A stretch of DNA of 64,000 bases, taken from Vandiemenella viatica. Its lineage: Eukaryota > Arthropoda > Insecta > Orthoptera > Morabidae. The translations under genes were made by a program, and so were the position numbers. Below, in pieces: positions 61,463 to 64,000 of this stretch. The stretch is taken from assembly GCA_031002005.1 (NCBI GenBank), contig JARYHS010008074.1, positions 344,744,932-344,808,931 on the forward strand, read 5' to 3'. The notes beneath the pieces are model-generated. The model saw only the letters and a list, made by a program, of their open reading frames with translations. It was not told the DNA's origin and searched no databases. Numbering within the stretch: the stretch's first letter is position 1; each line of letters opens with the position of its first letter.

Positions 61463-61820
61463 AGAATGCGAAATCGTGCACGGCATATAACTGCACCAAT
61501 CGTGCTGCAAGAGGCATAAATGTATCGTTTCACAAGTAATTATGCATTTAAATAAGTCACAATCTTCTATCTTAACCACTGGATGTGATCTAACCATGTT
61601 GATCACATGATTTCTTTCGTTATAAATTTCTCACTCCAAGATTTGAATAAACTAGGGAGTGGTTGGCTGTAATAGGCCAGGACGGTTTTACTCCTTCGGA
61701 ATATAGTGTTATATCTTCACACCATTTTGGGGAAGAATGTTTCTGGAAAATTGGAAGAAAAAGATCCCGAAAACTTCTGCGGTACCAACAATTTTCTGTT
61801 TCCCAGACAGCAAATCGCAG
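61463..61820 (+). pseudogene. Broken THAP-domain coding sequence with one intron
   Basis: THAP domains are C2CH zinc-binding DNA-binding modules of host factors and of P-like and other DNA transposons. Exon 1 (to 61535) reads SCTAYNCTNRAARGINVSFH, the canonical start (C-x4-C, then VSFHKFP). A 105-bp intron with gtaatt donor (61536) and pyrimidine-rich acceptor ending 61640 restores HKF at the junction. Exon 2 contains REWLAVIGQDGFTPSEYSVI, then SSHHFGEECF, and ends at 61820 before gtaaaa. Defects are a stop shortly after HKFE, Ser in place of the third zinc-ligand Cys (usual CS-x-HF) and a later frameshift before AVPTIF. It lies between weakly matching inverted repeats, so it may be the transposase start of a DNA element. 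Confidence 0.65.
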
Positions 61821-61899
61821 GTAAAAACTGCAAGCTTTGCAATATTATATACATATGTATTCAAACTAATATTTCAAGCTTCTAGCCTGCATTATTTTC

Positions 61900-62281
61900 G
61901 GGAGCGCCCACAAACTACGTGCGTCGATCGAGAGGAGATAGGGGCTGGCTAGAAAGTTACGTGGGGGAGGGAGAAGGCTTCCGAACCACGCCACGTAGCT
62001 TCCCATTGATATTATTTGTCACAGTTAAAATGAACTAAAAAAACACACAACAGCATGTGAATATTTATTTCCGCCATGTAATTATCTCCGAATGTAATTT
62101 ACGATAGTCTGAGAAGAGAAAACAGTAAAAAAGTCTTCTGGAATCAATAGGGGGAAAAGCTACGTGCTATTCGGGAGGGGGGTAGAGGAACAGCCACGGT
62201 GGGCCACGTGCGGTGGGGGGGGGGGGGGAGAGGGTTTTCCCAGGAGGCCAAAATGAAGCTACGTGATTTATGGACGATCCC
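61900..62281. mobile_element. Palindromic MITE, copy B
   Basis: This is the same family as 56394-56771, with a nearly colinear interior (CAGCATGTGAATATTTATTT, then GGAATCAATAGGG). Ends are GGGAGCGCCCACAAACTACG and, inward from 62281, GGGATCGTCCATAAATCACG. A G-run of about 14 at 62215 lies in the right arm. It sits just downstream of the broken THAP sequence. Confidence 0.8.
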
Positions 62282-62289
62282 TTAGCTGC

Positions 62290-64000
62290 TCCATATGCCG
62301 AAGTTCTACAGTAATTGCAAAAAAATATTTGAGGCAATAGTTTCTATTTTTCTCAGTTACTACCATACTAGTACGAAGTGCGTTTTATCAACAGTATCAG
62401 AAGACTGTTGTTCGACCTCTTTCAAAGGAAAATATTATAAAGATGTCAGAAGGAAGAGGACTATGTGCGGCATGACCATAAGTATGACACAGAAAATTCT
62501 GTAAAATATGTGAAGTATGAAGCAGTGATTGACAAAAAAAAAAGTTACGGTAAATAAACAAATATGAGAAGGAAGATTCGAGGAACATAACAAAGAGTAA
62601 GAAGTCATTCATTATGATTTGAAAGTAATGTAGGCGTATTTAAAACAAAAAATAAACATAGCTATTTTTCGGGAATGTAATTTTAATAATTTGTTCACCG
62701 AACTGAGGGATCACATGTTATCTTACTTTCAAAGAAAATTACTGACTTGTTGTGAGGCTGAGACTGTACTATGTTGCAAAAAATGCATAGTGAAAAACAG
62801 CAGCTGTCAATAACTCAGAAATTAAACAAAACTGTGATTTTTTTACAATCAATAAAAGAATTAAAAAAGTTTCTTGTATTTATTTTCCTTATATACTCTT
62901 CTGAATGGTATAACTGTTACTGATTTTGTAATGTACTATCCAGATAGTAAAGGGTTTCTCAACCTCAGAAGAAAATTTAGTTTGAGCTCACACCTCTTCA
63001 ATCGGTGTACTTCACGTTTTCCATCATTCCATTTATAAATATTTAGAAATGGATTACTTTATTGAAAAGTTAAATCTTTCAGAATCAATTAAATTTGCCT
63101 GTTTGAAGCTGGGGGTAGAAATTTAACTTTGCTCGGAGAGAAAGAAAACAAATCGGAGAGGTAACACAGTCAAAAGTATTTCTATAATTAGCTTGTGGTT
63201 AACTCATTCTATCTTATGTGGACAATTAACAGCATAAATATTTCCATTCTGCAGTGGTTTGTTATATGATTTCAAAGTTCCCGCGATCTCTTGCCCCTAA
63301 AATGGCGCCGCCAGCCGTATTCAATTCGCTAAGAACTCTGGTCGCCTTCTGCATGCGATAGGAGGGGCCAGTTAGAAACTAATACGTCATGATATTATAC
63401 AAATGCGTCTAGCCAACACTCCTGAAGTAAACACAGCGTGAACAACTAGTTGAAAGCTACAGTGTTTTGAAATCTTTCAATCCGGCAAGCAAATGTTATG
63501 GAAGGATTCATCAAAAGGACAAACACTATAAATCCTTTGATTTTTGCAGCATCTTGATTTTATTTTTTTTCAACAATTAGTCTTTTTTACATCACGTTTC
63601 CTTCCAATATTACCAAAGCATAGTGTCAAAAAAGTAGTACAATTCTAGATGTGAGAACGGAAACCTAAAGGAATTTCTCAAAACATTTTTTTTATTATTA
63701 TTCCGTGCATTTTTATGTTTGTCTCATGTACTTACACACAGTTCAAAAAAAAAAATGTAAGGAACAGACGAAGTGGCATCGCAACTACAGCGCAGGTTGT
63801 CAACTGGTCGGTTTGTTTGCGAGAAAAACCTATTTGATGCGATTCGAATATCTTATGCTTGAAAGGTATATAATTTTCGCTGACAAAGTTTCAAGATGGT
63901 AAAACAATTGTAATATTTTCAAATAATCAATAACATTTCGTCCCCATCTGCTCAGATATAGTCGGGGCCTTGCGACAAAGACTAGTGAACTATTACTGCA
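62290..64000. other. No gene recognised
   Basis: AT-rich. GCCCCTAAAATGGCGCCGCC at about 63293 weakly mirrors 61377-61400 and may be the far end of the element that carried the THAP relic. Confidence 0.4.

Overview
The window looks like nuclear DNA from a large, repeat-rich arthropod genome. An insect is likely, and a polyneopteran (stick-insect, grasshopper or cockroach type) is my best guess. The reasons are the low overall GC, very low coding density, tens-of-kilobase introns, many copies of one tRNA-derived SINE, several LINE lineages and hAT transposons. The species assignment is inference. Nothing prokaryotic or viral was recognised.

The one host gene I recognise is a long-chain fatty-acid-CoA ligase of the ACSL1/5/6 type on the + strand, of which only the extreme 5' part is present. 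Two separate exons (10597-10751 and 51824-51912) each encode the short segment that precedes the catalytic body: a (V/I)DL-x2-QSD(V/I)L motif ending in a phase-0 donor. Both exons start with GA, have lengths of 3n+2 and are preceded by a good acceptor, so they look like alternative N-terminal exons. The first carries a hydrophobic anchor and the second does not. A GC-rich patch at 34.15-34.31 kb has a TATA-like box, a CACGTG E-box, a short ATG exon ending in phase 1 and a palindromic CRE. It is a good candidate for the promoter and first exon of the anchorless isoform. Catalytic exons are not seen and presumably lie beyond 64 kb.

Layout: 0-9.5 kb holds SINE copies, two small tandem arrays (about 166 bp and 140 bp units) and unassigned AT-rich DNA. 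At 9.48-10.59 kb a terminal-inverted-repeat element ends 11 bp before the first ACSL exon. At 11.37-13.41 kb there is a decayed but structurally complete ZBED-type hAT with an 8-bp target duplication. From 14 to 27 kb come SINEs and decayed minus-strand LINE pieces. At 27.7-30.7 kb is a CR1/jockey-like LINE (zinc-finger plus SGNH ORF1, endonuclease, RT) cut off by a SINE. From 31 to 51 kb the DNA is mostly unassigned, with scattered SINEs, GC-rich patches and a second decayed LINE. From 52 to 60.7 kb there are several pieces of the same LINE family, one carrying a multi-level nest (LINE, then hAT, then a second hAT, then a palindromic MITE). From 61.4 to 63.3 kb there is a broken, intron-containing THAP-domain sequence with another copy of that MITE.

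The parts do not form an operon-like unit: apart from the ACSL exons, everything recognised is transposon-derived. The main biological interest is the isoform architecture of the ACSL gene and the transposon that now forms the intron end of one of its alternative exons.
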